From NCBI GenBank assembly GCA_012295275.1, contig CM022670.1:40035251-40099250 (forward strand): DNA of 64,000 nt. The letters are read 5' to 3'. Below, piece by piece: positions 1 to 13,433 of this stretch (within the stretch, counting starts at the first letter, position 1; the number at the start of each line of letters is the position of its first letter). The notes under the pieces are model-generated. The model was not told the origin of the DNA, did not search any database, and saw only the letters and a program-made list of their open reading frames with translations. Source of the DNA: Chrysomallon squamiferum. Lineage: Eukaryota; Mollusca; Gastropoda; Neomphalida; Peltospiridae. A program made the translations under genes and the position numbers.

Positions 1-957
1 ACGACTTGCTATGAAATAAATATATAATTATATTTTAATTTCAACCACCTTTCATCTCAAGGAAATAACATGCAGCAAATCCTGTCTCTTGTGTTAAATG
101 TTTTATACATGTTTATGTACTTGTATTACCTTATATTTTATTTTATTTTCTTATCTTTTTTCTCCTCTTCTTCTTTTTTTTTTTTAACGACCTTTGGCTA
201 TTAGCAAAATATTCATTAAATTTAGATTCCATGTAAATCAATGAATGTAAATATTTCCACATATGTAATATTTCCTGTATGTAAATTTAGATTTCAAAGA
301 TTTACGTAAGAAAAATATTTTAGGAGATTCATATAGTGAACATTATGTTGAAGAAATTCTTCTAATAATTCAATAATTAACAATGACATTAACAGTAAAA
401 AAAAAAAAAAATAATAATAATAATAAAAAATAATAATAATTAATAAATAATAAAAAAAAAATAATAATAAATAAAAAATATATAAAAAATAAAATAAAAA
501 TCAGAAATAAATAAAAAAAAAAGAATAAAAAAAAAGAAAGAAATCTGAAAAATAAAGACAAGCAGTTCAATGTAGATCTTGTGACTGTCAGTATTTGAAG
601 AAACTTCAAACGAGTGAATAGTACTAATTAAATACAAGACATTCTTCTCTTTTTCTTTGCAACAGATGTTGTTCAGTGGATTATTACTGTGGACAGCGCG
701 ACAACTTCGGTGTTGATAAACTTCTGACATTACAGGAAAGTGTATTTATCTTACAAAGGGTAAAGTTAGAATTTATAAAACTATTAGCGTTTGTGACTGC
801 ATGGACCAACATCTGGGTGATTAGAAGCTTACTAATGTCCAAAGAGTTCGGTGTGTCAAGAAATACCAGTTCATTCTTGTTTGTTGTTTGGTACGAACGT
901 ACTTTATTTGTTTCTTAACGACGTCTTCAATTTCTTCATAAACTGGCGCTTTAATTC

Positions 958-1016
<59 letters not shown>

Positions 1017-1693
1017 TTTTTTCCGGTTTCAGTAACATTAGAACTTCAAATTTTGAATTTTACCTAACAACCGGACTAGGAGAGTTAGAAAAAGAGATGG
1101 ACACACACACAAAATTAAATAAACAAAAACCTAAACCTATGGACGTCATGACAATTCATGAAGCTGCCTGTCAGCCGACAGGATACAACGTCGTCGTTTG
1201 AATGAACAGACCGCACTACGAGCGTTTCGCATGCCACGTAACGTCATTCGTGCTGTCTTCGACATGTTCCTGTTCCCGACACGCAAACACAGGAGACTTC
1301 ATAACATATTTAAAGAGCTCGAATTTCCACTACTACATGCCTGGAACAGAACACAAACAAGTGAAGATTCAGTTTTGAAATGTCTCGTTTGAAAAGTGGT
1401 ACCGCTGAGATGTCAAGTGTGGTCGGCTTGGTGGGAAGTTCCCCGGAGACTTCGCTCAGACATTCACGGCTGGAATTCGATGTGCGTTACAAGTTAGGTA
1501 AACCAACAAAAAACCCAGATGTTTCTCTGGGGATGTCGCGGATTAACACAATATTGACGCATGATTAAAAAGTGTAAATGTGTTTACCACTCGAGTTACA
1601 TTCAGTGATACGAGTACACGTATGTGCTAAGATAGGAATAATATCATGAATGAGGCTCGAAACAATTTCTTTAAAGAAGCTTTAAGGTGAACC

Positions 1694-1731
<38 letters not shown>

Positions 1732-4700
1732 GTTAATAAAAGAAATCGTTGTTAAATTGTTTGAAACAATGCTAGATTCTGTCGTAACAGATTTGTTTAG
1801 ACGTAGGAACCCCCAAAAAAAACAACAACAACAACAAAAAAAAACCCAGCCCAGCCTGCCAGACAAGAGCCATGAATTATGTTGTTAAAATTTAATTTTT
1901 TTTTTTTTTTTTTTTTTTAAACTTCATTAGTTTTATTTATTTAGAGCAGATTACTAAAAACATACCATGAAAAATGTTTTACTGTATTTATTTAATTACT
2001 TTTAAAGATTTTCTTCAAACTAATAACAATAAAAAGATAATTAAAACAAATAAATAAATAAAAATAAATAAAACCAATGAAACCAACATGCTGTCCGATT
2101 TATTACATTAGTTGAAATTTATTTACTTATTTATTACATTTTTAAATTCATTTATTCTATTTAAAATGACTTGGCTTGTAAGTGTAAAAAAGAAACTGAT
2201 ATTTACTTACTGCCTAACATTAAACCTAGCTGGTGCGTCATCGGGTATACGTACGTATTTACTTTATTACTAATATAATATCAATTTAAATATGTGTGTC
2301 ACGTTATCATAAAAAAGAAAATTAATTCAGGTGGATCTTTTATTCATTGACAAACGCGGCTACCCCGCATTAGACCAGTTTCGCTTCAATTGGTACAGTA
2401 AACGGGGTATGTCCTTTACACGCATGGGAACCTGTCCCGCACACAACCAGCGATCTTTCAGTGACTTCAGTGAGACACATCTATCAAGTGAACCAGCTAA
2501 ACTCGGCTAAAGTCGTTAAACATTTCGACCTAAATAATAATTAAAAAATAAGCTTACTGGAAAAAAATAAAAAATAAAATAATCCAAAAAACCAAAACCA
2601 GCTAAAAAACAAAAAAAAAACACAACCAAACAAACAAAAAACACTCTTAAAAACTAACAATTGTTAAAAGTTTAGAGTTTGTGAAAATACAACATTCACT
2701 GTAATTTCGGCGATCCGTGATCGTTCATGTTTTACTGACTTCAGACAAGAAATTTATATTTACCGAAACTTTGACCCGTCCCCCCCCATCTTTCCGAAAT
2801 CCTGGATCCGCCTCTGCAGTCTACCTGAGTTCGTTACGGTTCACTGAAATTATTATTTTTATGAGAAGACGCGGATCTTTTTCAGATGATTATCTTGTGT
2901 TTGTAGTTTGAAACGTGTACAGTTTCTCCTACGTTAGACACAGCTGTTTAAAAGTCGTGTTTAGAAGCGTGTTTATCTTCTGTGTTTTGTCCATTAATTT
3001 GTTTATCTCTTTTTATGTTTTTCTTTTTTTCTTTTAAATCTGAAATGTTGAATTTACTTTTGGTATCTGCTATAGTTTGGTGTCATTTTTGTTAAAACGT
3101 TTTAACATTTTTACTGACATTACTGTAGTGTATTGTTAATTCATGTGGAAGGAGATGTCCTTTGTTTGTTTGTTGTTTGTTTTTTTAAGGTTTTTTTGGC
3201 AGGGGGATGGAATTTTTGTTTTTTTTTTTTTGATTTTTGTTGGTTTGGTGTTTTTGGTTTTGGTTTTTTAACGTTAGCTCTTTCTTTTAATCTTCAAAAC
3301 AAACAACAACAACAAAAAAAAAAAAAAAAAAAAAAAACATACGGGCTGTTAAACAGACAAACAGATATATAAATAAATAAAAACAACATAGCTGTTATTG
3401 CGTTATAAACAATGGAAGTATCAAATCAGCCGTGACTGGCTTAACACGAAAGGCTAATTTCATCTCAACAACATTCGGCATTTCTTCGTCATCATTTCAC
3501 CGATTCTCAAACGTTGGGCTGAACACGTATTTAATTATCATGTGACGTACACAACGTTTTGTAATCGACCCGAACAAGCTCGGTTAACTGAACAACAGAA
3601 CTATTCCTCGCTTTATCTGAACTCCTATCTAACCTGTAGGCGACAATACCTGACTAAACATGGCGACGTTGCTAGCGAGGTAACTGGTGAAAACGAACAT
3701 CTACGTCGCCATAAAGCGGATTATCCCTAAGGCGGTGTATCAACGTTCGATCAGCGAGCTAAACGCAACATAATTTCTTCATTAGAAAATCAATTATTTT
3801 GCTGATCTCGTTAAGATGTTAACAAAGATCCGTTTCGCGAACGTTCTGTGTCGGACGTTAGGTTACGTTGTCAGTAGGCATAAAGGTGAATGAATATACA
3901 CCTTTAAATAAACAACCCCCATTCATTTCAGTGGTGTTTTCCAAGTAATATTATTTGTAGCTTCGCTTAGACGTGTCCATTATTAACGGCCCTGTGTTTG
4001 AAAGCGATCGTTGAAACCAAAAGAGAAGAGAATTATAATAAAATAAACAAAAAAGAAAGAAATCGGTTAATATTGCTGTTTCTTAATCATCTGCAGTTGA
4101 TCTTGAATTTTTGTAAGCTGATCATTTTACCTTCATTAGATAATACACTACAGTTCAAACTACACCATATTCTGCACTGCCTTTCACACATTTTACATCA
4201 TCCATTATATAAAGAAACAGGTTAATGTAAAATAAAATGAATAGATAATTAGTAACGATTATTGGGGATCATATATATGGATTTTGGGGAATGCTAATGA
4301 TATAAGAATGGAAATTCTCTATTGCCATCCAAAAGTTGATCTTTCGATAAACCACGATATATATATATATATTTTTCTTTTTATATATATATATAAATAT
4401 CCATTAAGCCCTACGAACAAAAAAAAATTATAAAAAAATAAATAAATGTAGTCGTGCTACTGATAATGGGACTGTTTGTATATATTTGTAAATAACATAC
4501 ACATTAATATAATATCTATTTAAGCGGCTTTGTGCAAAAGTGATGACTTGAAATTATTACTAAAAGGTCGAAGAAAAAAAAAGATGAAAATGAAGGAACA
4601 AACGTACAAAAAAAAAAAAAAAAAAAAAAAAGAAAAGAATGATAGAATAATGATAAAAGATATTTACCGAATGGAAAATAAACGCTTAATAAGTAAAAAA

Positions 4701-5837
4701 TATATAATAAAAATAGTCACAGTACGTTGTTATTGACATATCTAAACCTGGAGACATGAAAAACCTGTTTTCAATCCGTTGGTTTTTTTTTCTTTCTCTC
4801 ACCAAGCTGTCAGCACAAATATGTCATAATAATTTCGATTTATGTGCTTTGCCTTTTTTTGTGTAACACAAGAGTTACGCCATTAGTTGGCTTTACTTTC
4901 TTCGGGGTGAATTCTGTTGACCTATTAATGTTTATGGATTACATACATTTCCATAATCGTGATATAGAAATAAAAAATAAACGATAGTTTCGACATGTGA
5001 AAAAAACAAACAAAAAAACAACATCATCTAAAAAACGAAATAATTTTGAATACAAATAAAATAAAATAAAATAAAAATTAATGAAAATTAATAAAACAAA
5101 CATGTCCTTTCTACAGATGTTAAGTTAACGGTTGATTTTTTTTGTTGGTTAACGTTGTTGCTATTGTCCACGTTCGTTTAATAAATCAGAGTATGAAAAG
5201 CACCGCTGGGGATGTTTTTAACCGTTCAAAAACTTTTCAACCCACGTTAAAAATATCTCATTTGTCATCTGTGCCGAGTTTGTAGTCAGAAGTTCGCCCT
5301 CAGAGACACGCAATCCTGCCTTTTCAGTGATTATTACGTATAGCCTCGTTACCATCACGTTACTTCCGGTATGGAACCTGCATTAAACCCCAAGTTCAGT
5401 TTTATGTGCAGACAGAGCTAAAACTAGGCTTTTTGAAAATATAGCTGAAAAAGGAAACAGTAAGAAGAATTTTATAAAAAAACTTTTAAGAATGTTAGAC
5501 TGACCTTGAAGTAGGCTATACTGAACTTTAATTTATGTAGGGTAATTTCAGAACAGTTGTAGCGCCTCGTTATGATCGAGTGCTTAGTACTGAATACCCT
5601 ACCTCTGGTAAAGAGGATTAATTGTAAGTTAAATCAGAACTTAAAAATTAAAACCTATTCGTTCATTTTTTTTCAGCCGCATCAATGTTGTGTGTCTCTT
5701 TGTCTTCGAGAAGATTCGAACCTTAAACTCCGCAATTATCGAGTCGATACTTAGATCACGTGAGATCACCGATGGATTATTTATTACGTGTCCAACTTTC
5801 TTCCATTAATTAACTTAACGTTGTTTTTGTTTTACGA
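1..5837. other. Non-coding stretch, no supported gene
   Basis: I see no coding exon with domain similarity and paired splice sites on either strand. The stretch holds A- and T-runs (about 170-185, 400-530, 1699-1726, 1897-1918, 3315-3337, 4610-4631), a TTA/TTTA run near 957-1020 and an AT hairpin-like tract near 4360-4395. The segment 3480-3860 has more CpG and a more even composition than its surroundings, but no convincing reading frame. Since the minus-strand gene at 14.1 kb continues leftward, this is probably its intron; that is inference. Confidence 0.6.
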
Positions 5838-5882
5838 GGCCAGGCCGGGGCGGGTCTGGCAGGGGCGGGTCTGGCCGGGGCA
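5838..5882 (+). repeat. Short G-rich tandem repeat with a quadruplex motif
   Basis: A 15-16 bp G-rich unit is repeated almost three times. It gives five G-runs at 5847-5850, 5852-5854, 5862-5865, 5867-5869 and 5877-5880, with loops of 1, 7, 1 and 7 bases, which meets the usual G3+N1-7 rule for a G-quadruplex. Such a GC-rich block is exceptional in this AT-rich window. Formation in the cell is untested. Confidence 0.7.
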
Positions 5883-7071
5883 GCTTCGCGATTGTTAAAC
5901 AAACCGTTCAGAGCGGCTTGCTTTGGTTTTCGGGTGTCACTCGGTTTGGGACGGACAACAAGTGGGTGCTTCGGCTTTCGTAAGTGAAAATTAATTGGCG
6001 TGGAAGTCGAGGTGAAAAGGGAAAACACACACATTCCAAATGCTCCTAGAACAGAGACCTTTGACACGTGCAAACACGGCGGCGAAATAAAGTATGTGTG
6101 TGGTTTGTTGAACCGCGAGAAACCAAATAAAGAGAGAGATGAAAGAAGATGTGTGTATGTGTGTGTGTGTGTGTGTCTAGATGTTGCCTTGACGTAAGTG
6201 TGTATACTGTTTCAGTACGCGGAATTTATAATACGGATTTGATAGTTACTTTTCTGAAGGAGTTTAATAAATATTTATAAATTTAAAAAAATCAAACTAA
6301 CGAGATTTTTTATTAATATTTTTTAAAAACAACAACAAAAAAAAAAAAAACCTGCCTCTGTTTTAATAAATGGGCGAAAATAAATAAATAAATAAATAAA
6401 TAAATAAAATATTTTGTAGCAGTTTCTCATCACCTTCACAGTTTGAAGTTCAGAAAAGCGTGTTTAGCAAAAATTTTGCTGCATTTATTATCGTCTCCTA
6501 TTAATAAAAAATGCACACAAGAAAATACAGAAAATCTTATTTACATTTTCATTAGCACTTATTTAAATAATTTGCTTGCATGTCTATGACGCTATTCTAT
6601 GCATTATTAATGCATTCATTTTTCAAAACACATTTATACATTTGTTCACGACTTTATTCACACACGTTCGCCTTGCTAATGTAGTCTACAGTTTTCTTCT
6701 TCCACTAACTCTTAAAATCCATATTCGTATTTGCCTGCGATATATCGTGCACTTAACATTTTCCCTGTATCGTTGATGGGCACGCGATTGTGTTAGGTTT
6801 TCAGCGAATATTTCTTTCTTTGTTATCTTGTCGATGTTTGCCAACACGACACAGATCTGTGTGACATATTACTTTTCTTCTTAAGATATTATTCAGGTCA
6901 TGAAACATTTCTCCGCTACCTACATTGTAAATACAGATGATGATATATATTACATTTTTTTATAGCCGAAGGTGGAGATAATAATATGCAGCGTTGGCGT
7001 GTAATATGATAATTATGTAGCTGGAAAGAATGTTTAATTTTGCGTGATTTCAATATTAACAACACAATATA
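5883..7071. other. Non-coding stretch with simple repeats
   Basis: No supported gene. It contains a GT run near 6156-6174, an A-run near 6337-6350 and an AAAT run near 6379-6408. Open frames here are short and unlike known families. Confidence 0.6.
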
Positions 7072-7385
7072 CAGGTTGGAAATCCGTTATCCGAAAACTT
7101 CTGAAATCCGAAAACCTCTGAAATCCGAAACGTTCTCCGAGCAGCAGACATAGCGATATTTCAAAGTTCTCGGATTGTTTTGCATTCACTAGCATTATTT
7201 TATGCTACAAAATTATATAAAAACAATAAATTATTCGTATAAGATGTATATGAAATTTAAATGGAATCCGTGTTTAGATTTAAATCCTATTCTCGGGTTA
7301 TTTTCTTATATTCCAAAATCCGAAACGTTCTGAAATCCGACACATTTCCGGTTCCGAGCATTTCGGATAAAGAATTCTGAGCTTG
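7072..7385. mobile_element. Non-autonomous DNA transposon (MITE), pogo/Tigger-like termini, copy 1
   Basis: The left end begins CAGGTTGGAAATCCGTTATC after a TA dinucleotide. The right end is an imperfect inverted copy containing TTTCGGATAAAGAATTCTGA and ending CTTG. The target duplication on the right has decayed to TG. The interior is AT-rich with repeated ATCCGAAA words and no open frame. It matches the element at 28168-28459 along its length, with indels. The terminal motif resembles that of pogo/Tigger-type elements known in other animals; that link is from memory. Confidence 0.7.
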
Positions 7386-10300
7386 TGTCAGATTTTGTCG
7401 TTTATACAATTTTTTTTTTTCACAAAGTGAATATGTAAACAACCAGGATTCCGAAAGTAATATTACAAATCTTTCTTAAGAACGATCTCGCTCAGGGAAC
7501 GTTAATAATGAGATTTTGATGAAACAGTTAATCGAGTTAACTTATAAATCACCAGTTCTTTTGTTTTTTTGAAGCCGCTCTTGTGACTCATTGCTATTTA
7601 AAGGAAGTACTTCCTTCTCTGAACCGTGTATCAATCGAAACACCCGAACGGCTGGATTTTTATTCAACGTCGTCAGAAACGTTTGTGACAAAGAGTTTTT
7701 ACTGTTCTGTAAACAAACACTAGCTAAAAAGCTACTATTACAAGATTTATTCATAGACACAGGAGCAGACGTGAAAAGATCAATATGCTGTGTTATTGAC
7801 ATCCACTCCATTGACACAGTAATGATGAATACACGACTGCTTAGCAATAAAGCTGCTCCAGTAAGCCGTACGCCAATACCTTCCAGAAACGGGACAGTGA
7901 AAATGGCCGAGATGTGGGTTTTAACCCTTTTTAAATTCCCCCTGAAGCACTCTCTCGTGAAAAGAAAAGAAGCCGCTCTGTGAGAATGGCATTGTTCATC
8001 GAAACACATATATTTTGGTTTCAGATACTTGTCCGAATTTTTTAACAATAGTCTAACTTATTGTAAAAAAAAAAAAACAGAACTAGTTCTTTTTATAGCT
8101 ATCTAGATTAACTTCATTGTCGTCGCACCCAACGAAATGTACATTCAAAACAGCCAGTGACATATGAAACCTTAATGCGTGCAGATACAGAATGTGTAAA
8201 CTAAACGATAAAAAGGTCTAACCTGTTCAGTTACCTGGGTAAAACATTATTTCCCCCCCACCTTACTTTAGAGCGAGGCTCAGTAACTTTGCCTTGGGGG
8301 GAACAGAACACATCCCGGATTGTGCCCTACGTTAACAGTGAATGAATGTGAAGATAGAAATCTAATGGAATGTGAGACTGCGGCTGTTTGCGTAACATTT
8401 TTTCTGTTAAAGTAAGCTGGTAATGGGAAACGATCCGAGAATGTATTAGCGACGAAGCCAGCGGCTTTAGAAGTGCGCGAACTATCAGTACCATCGCTCT
8501 ACGATTGTCTAGGTGACTCAGAGCATGTCGACTCACACAAGCATGTTTGTGAAGAAATAAAACGCGTGGTAAGATAAATATAGGCATGAATGCATACATA
8601 CGGTATGTATAAAATATGTACTATGTTGTGGAAGGTCATTATTGTGTTGGCTTTTATTAAATTACAAAATGTTTATGATTTGAGATTAACGAACACATAC
8701 ACACACATACACACACATACATATACAACAAATAAATATATATAAAAAAGAAAAAAAAAAAGGAAAGGAAAGGAAGAAAATAGAAAAGAAAGTGTCAATA
8801 GCTTATTTATATTTAATATATATATACACACACACCTAAAAGAATAAAATGACAAAAACATAAAATGATGAACGTATTAAGCAAGCGTGGTAGCATTACT
8901 CAATCTTGTCCCATATATTCAAAAGATTTCTGAACAAACACTGAGGACAAACTCGCAGTAGATCAGAGTAAATTTACACTTGTTGTGGGCCAGGCGTCAA
9001 ACAAACGATGATGCCTGACCTCGATATTTCATTTCTCTGCACACCGAACCAGTCTCGTTTCCACACCCAAATAATCCACATTCCAGATACGTTGATCTCC
9101 AAGAAACTGAACGGAGACAAAAGTCGACGAAATTTCTTCTTGCAAACTCGTAAATTTAAATCGTCTCAGATAATCACAACGTCGCTACGTCAATGTTTGC
9201 AAGCTTTTACAAATTCACATTAAATCATCTCAACTGGTTCTGGTTTGTCCTGTTTCGCAAAGTCCTTCTGCGTCCATCTTTAACAAGAGAGAGTCTTGCA
9301 GGGACCAGGATGGATGACGTAAACGTCGACGAATTCAGCGAGGCGAAAAATCGTAGTGTTTTAGTTTCGACAAGCAGGAGTAGTCGTACACAAAACAATT
9401 GCAGATGTAGAGATATTAAAATAACCGGTGATGACCTCTACAACCTCTCTGACCTCAATCTAACCCCGATAAAACTGTTTTTTTGTTATAAAGAGAATTT
9501 CTATCTGCAGATCTGCGGATATTTGATTACTTATTGTTCTCCGGCTCGCACATACAGACATTATTATTATTTTTTTTTTTATCGTTAATTTATTCCTTAA
9601 TATTCAAATGTCTGTCTGACAGAAAATTCAAGTAACAACATGATCATTTTGTACAAAAACAAAAGATTAAAAACAAAAACAAAAAAAACCCCTGAAAATA
9701 ATGCAGATATGCAGTATTCGTTATGACATCGAGTTTGTTTTCTTTTTAAACACCCATTTCTTTCGTTAATTCCTAATCTGAATAAACCATATACAAATCT
9801 GGTTTCATAACCTAAGCACAATAAGGCCACAAATAATAGGATTCAAAAGATACTACTAGGCTGTAATTAAAATATCTGGCAGGAACGCACCTCAAGGTTT
9901 TCTTCCAGTTCTCGTACAGCATGTTAAGATCCATGTTTCACTTTCACTGGCAGCTGTTGCTGCAGTATTTACTGACAAACCGGCGTCATCTGTCACCACC
10001 GCTTACAGAGATCGATCAGAAATCTAAACTGCTTCTTTTACTTCAGCGATTTACAAATGTTTGTAAGCGAGTTGATTTCTTCTGGGCTTCTTAAGAAAGA
10101 GTGTTTAAATAACTTATTGTACCAAACAATATTTGAATCGGGGAGCCAGGTCGCAAAAGCGTTCTTACATACATTTACACACATTTATACACACACATGC
10201 ACACACCCATACACACACACAGACACACATAAATTTACAGTCATCTTTATCACCTTGTTCTAAAACAATCTACTCATTTAAAATCAGAACACAACTTTAA

Positions 10301-10530
10301 GGTTATATATATACATTTTTTTTTTTTTTTTTTAAATAACAGCATTCTTTGTACGACTGAAAAGCTTCAACAGACACGACGAAAAAAAAAAAAAAAAAAA
10401 AAAAAATGACAGTTACTGCTAAATTTCATTTTGATGAATAGACGTATCCTGTCTGTTTTATTTCAGTCAAGTGCAAAGTAAATACCCCACCCTTTCCTTT
10501 GTCAGCAGAGGAATTTATAATTGCTATACA
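7386..10530. other. Non-coding stretch, no supported gene
   Basis: Open frames occur on both strands at 7542-8048, but their products match nothing I know and lack paired splice sites. CA and AT runs lie near 8695-8730 and 8815-8835, T/A runs near 10316-10334 and 10382-10406, and a CA-rich block near 10167-10230. I see nothing else. Confidence 0.55.
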
Positions 10531-10765
10531 TTATATCCACTGTCTATACATTAATGTCACTATGTATACTTTAATATCACTGTGTAGACATTAATATCGC
10601 TGTGTAAACATTAATATTACTGTCTGTACATTATATCACTATCTATATACTAATATCACTATATATAACATATACGTTAACATCACTGACTATACTTTAA
10701 TAGCGCTGTCTAAACTTTATATCAGTGTTGATACATTGATATCACTATATACATTAATACACACA
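10531..10765. repeat. Degenerate tandem repeat, about 24-bp unit
   Basis: About ten diverged units share the pattern ATATCACTGT..ACATTA, with substitutions and small indels. The order of units suggests an old minisatellite. A short CA run follows at about 10760-10775. Confidence 0.7.
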
Positions 10766-11309
10766 CACACACAGACATATCACATTACATTACTGAATCA
10801 TATGAAAACCACTTGTACATTTATTTAGTCAAAGGCTGTAGTTGATTTAAATTTTTAAAAAGGGGCTAGATAAACATTAATATTAACAAATTTCAGTATT
10901 TCCTAATTTTTAATGAACAGTAAATAAAACAGTTTAAACGTTTATTAAATTTTTAACATTTTTGGCGTTTCTGAAGTGTACTTTTAAATCTCAATTATAC
11001 AGCTTAATAATTATTATTCTAAAATTATGTAAGCTTTTTAAAAAGGAACGCAGAAGATACAAGGGCGGGCCTTTGTGTTTTTATTTTTTTATTTTTACAA
11101 TTGTCTTCCTGACTGGAACAGCTCCGAGACATATAGTGAAGCAAAGATGCTGTGGAGCATGTTCTATTTGTCTAGTTGTTCCGTTTATTTGGATGTCGAT
11201 TGTTCAAACACTCAGAGGAGACAGAGGGAACAGATTCGGCTCCGTGGTGTTGACGCCATATTCATAAACTTCACTGCCCGTTTCAACTCGTTTAAACAGA
11301 CTGCACCAG

Positions 11310-11566
11310 TTACCAATACAAAACATCAGTATGTTTGTGATTCTTCTATAACTACAAGATCACTGTTACCAATAAAACATCAGTACGTTTGTGCTTATTC
11401 AGTAACTACAAAATCACTGTTATCGATACTGTCAGTTTGTCAGTTATGAAACATCAGTACGTTTGTACGTCTTCAGTAACTACAAAATCATTGTTACCGA
11501 TACTGTCAGTTTGTCAGTTATGAAACATCAGTACGTTTGTGCTTCTTCAAAAACTAGAAAATCACC
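11310..11566. repeat. Minisatellite, units of about 58 and 78 bp
   Basis: Four imperfect copies carry the word AAACATCAGTACGTTTGTG followed by a variant of TCAGTAACTACAAAATCA. The two middle copies carry an extra segment containing TACTGTCAGTTTGTCAGTTA. No coding role is apparent. Confidence 0.8.
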
Positions 11567-13433
11567 GAAGCATTGAAGTATTTGGAATGGGTTTTTAACT
11601 GGGTTTTTTTTTTTTTTTTTATCACATTCTTACGAAACGAAGGAACCGACAGAGAATATATATCAGTTTAACAAGTCATGTGTAAAATGTATCCGTTTAT
11701 GAATCAGATATCCGTTTCAGTCTGTTATCGAATATACGTGTCACGTAGTGTCAGATTAAAAATCTGCCGAACCGGCAGAAGAATTCGTTATAAAGGAAAA
11801 GATAAACAATTGTTTACTCTTTCAGCTGAAATATGCGTCTTTGTTAGAACCAGTTAAAGGACAGTTCCTTCTATTTTAACATTCGCTATTATTTTGTTTA
11901 CATCTTTCTTTGAAAGATTTCAAGCACAATAAATTGCTTATTTTGGAAACACGTTCAAGTTCATTAAACTTGAACAACAACATAGACAACAAAACTAAAA
12001 ACTAAAAAAAAACAACTAAAAACTAAAAAAAAAAAAAAAAAAAAAATACTGTTTTACGATTATTTGTGTGAATTTGTTAACTCTATACATTAAATGATTC
12101 ATTAAAGCAGACTTTGAACAACACATTAAAGCCAGGAACAACGAAGAGAAATAATTATTTAAAGAAGCATTATCCAGACTTTGAAACGATTCGCACTGCT
12201 GACTTAATGGCAAACCATTATGGTCTAATTCATTCCCTTCTTGTTACTACTTAAGTGTGTCCGTATTGACCAGTCAAGTTGTGTCCGAGGGTGTCCACAT
12301 TGTCCAGGCAAGGTGTGTCTGTTGTGTAAAACCGCCCAGCCTTATCAGAAGCACATATTACCGGGTGGATGCAGTGTTTTCAAACAGTAATAATGGGTGC
12401 GTTAGGCCTTATCCTAAGACTTATATTACACATTATGGCTTTTTCGTCTTATCGTAAGCTACTTCAAGTTCTGTTTATAGTCTCCAAAAGAACTATAATT
12501 TTGGCTTTGCTGTGTGAAGTAATTCTTGTTATTAAACACCAATACTATTTTCTTTCGTAAATCTGTAGCTGTTATGATTCATAATCAGAAAATGGTAACA
12601 AATATATAAACACTGTGTGTGTGGTGTGCGAATGTGTATATGGTCATACCTAAGTATGTATACACATAATCATCTTTATCTTTATATATGTACGTATGTT
12701 TGAATAATATTCGTATTTATACATATACCTTTAATTGTGTGTGTGTGTGTGTGTGTGTGTGTGATTTTGTACATTTGTTTCTGTCAGAGGATAACAAATG
12801 GTTAATATATTTTTATTACGCGAGATGTCAACAGATAAACAGAAAGCAAAATGTGCCCTTCCTCGTTTTAAACTTATTCAGACTGCTGTAACAATAAACT
12901 TGTTTCACTGTAGCTTCATAACATAGCACGATCCAACTTAGGTTTCTGGATTGTTTATTAAGATGTTGTTTATAAGGATGCTGAAGACGTTTATTTTATA
13001 TTTATAAGAAATGAAAGTTAAATCTTACAGAAAGACATTTTATCAGACTATAATTAGGAAAGTTATGTATATAAACAAGTACCAAACCCTTTATCCGCCA
13101 AACTGGTTTTCGAACAGTCTTCTATATTGTGAACCAAGTTTCAATATAAAACAAGCTACGAAGTAAAGAACTGAACTGTATTTGACATATTCAAATCAAA
13201 ACAGTTCTACAGCCTGTTTTCTTGAAGCAGGATAAATGATCTGGTGGTACCTGTATTATACTTACAATGACACAACCACCCACCCAAACATTACCTTTCC
13301 TTTCTATGTGTCATCTGATATAAAAACAGGTGAAAATATTTTAAATAAGCAACAAAATCAAACTGGTACTGAATAAATTTTCAGACGAGAACAGTCTAAT
13401 ATTGGGTAGATGGATAAGATAAGCTTTACTTAC
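11567..13433. other. Probable intron of the hillarin-like gene, no supported exon
   Basis: No exon is recognised between the donor at 13433 and the left part of the window. Contents are T/A runs (about 11606-11620, 12024-12046) and a GT run at 12738-12762. A small exon with weak similarity could have been missed. Confidence 0.5.

Noticed and set aside
370-730. Phe/Tyr-rich frames on the minus strand
   Set aside because: They are translations of A/T runs (AAT, AAAT repeats) with no splice context.
5690-5760. tRNA gene or tRNA-derived SINE on the minus strand
   Set aside because: GGTTCGAATC matches a B box, but no A box, no complete T stem and only a 10-base anticodon-like loop can be formed.
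9008-9588. Candidate exons in the relatively balanced segment near 9.0-9.5 kb
   Set aside because: The frames end quickly, match no family I know and lack convincing splice pairs.
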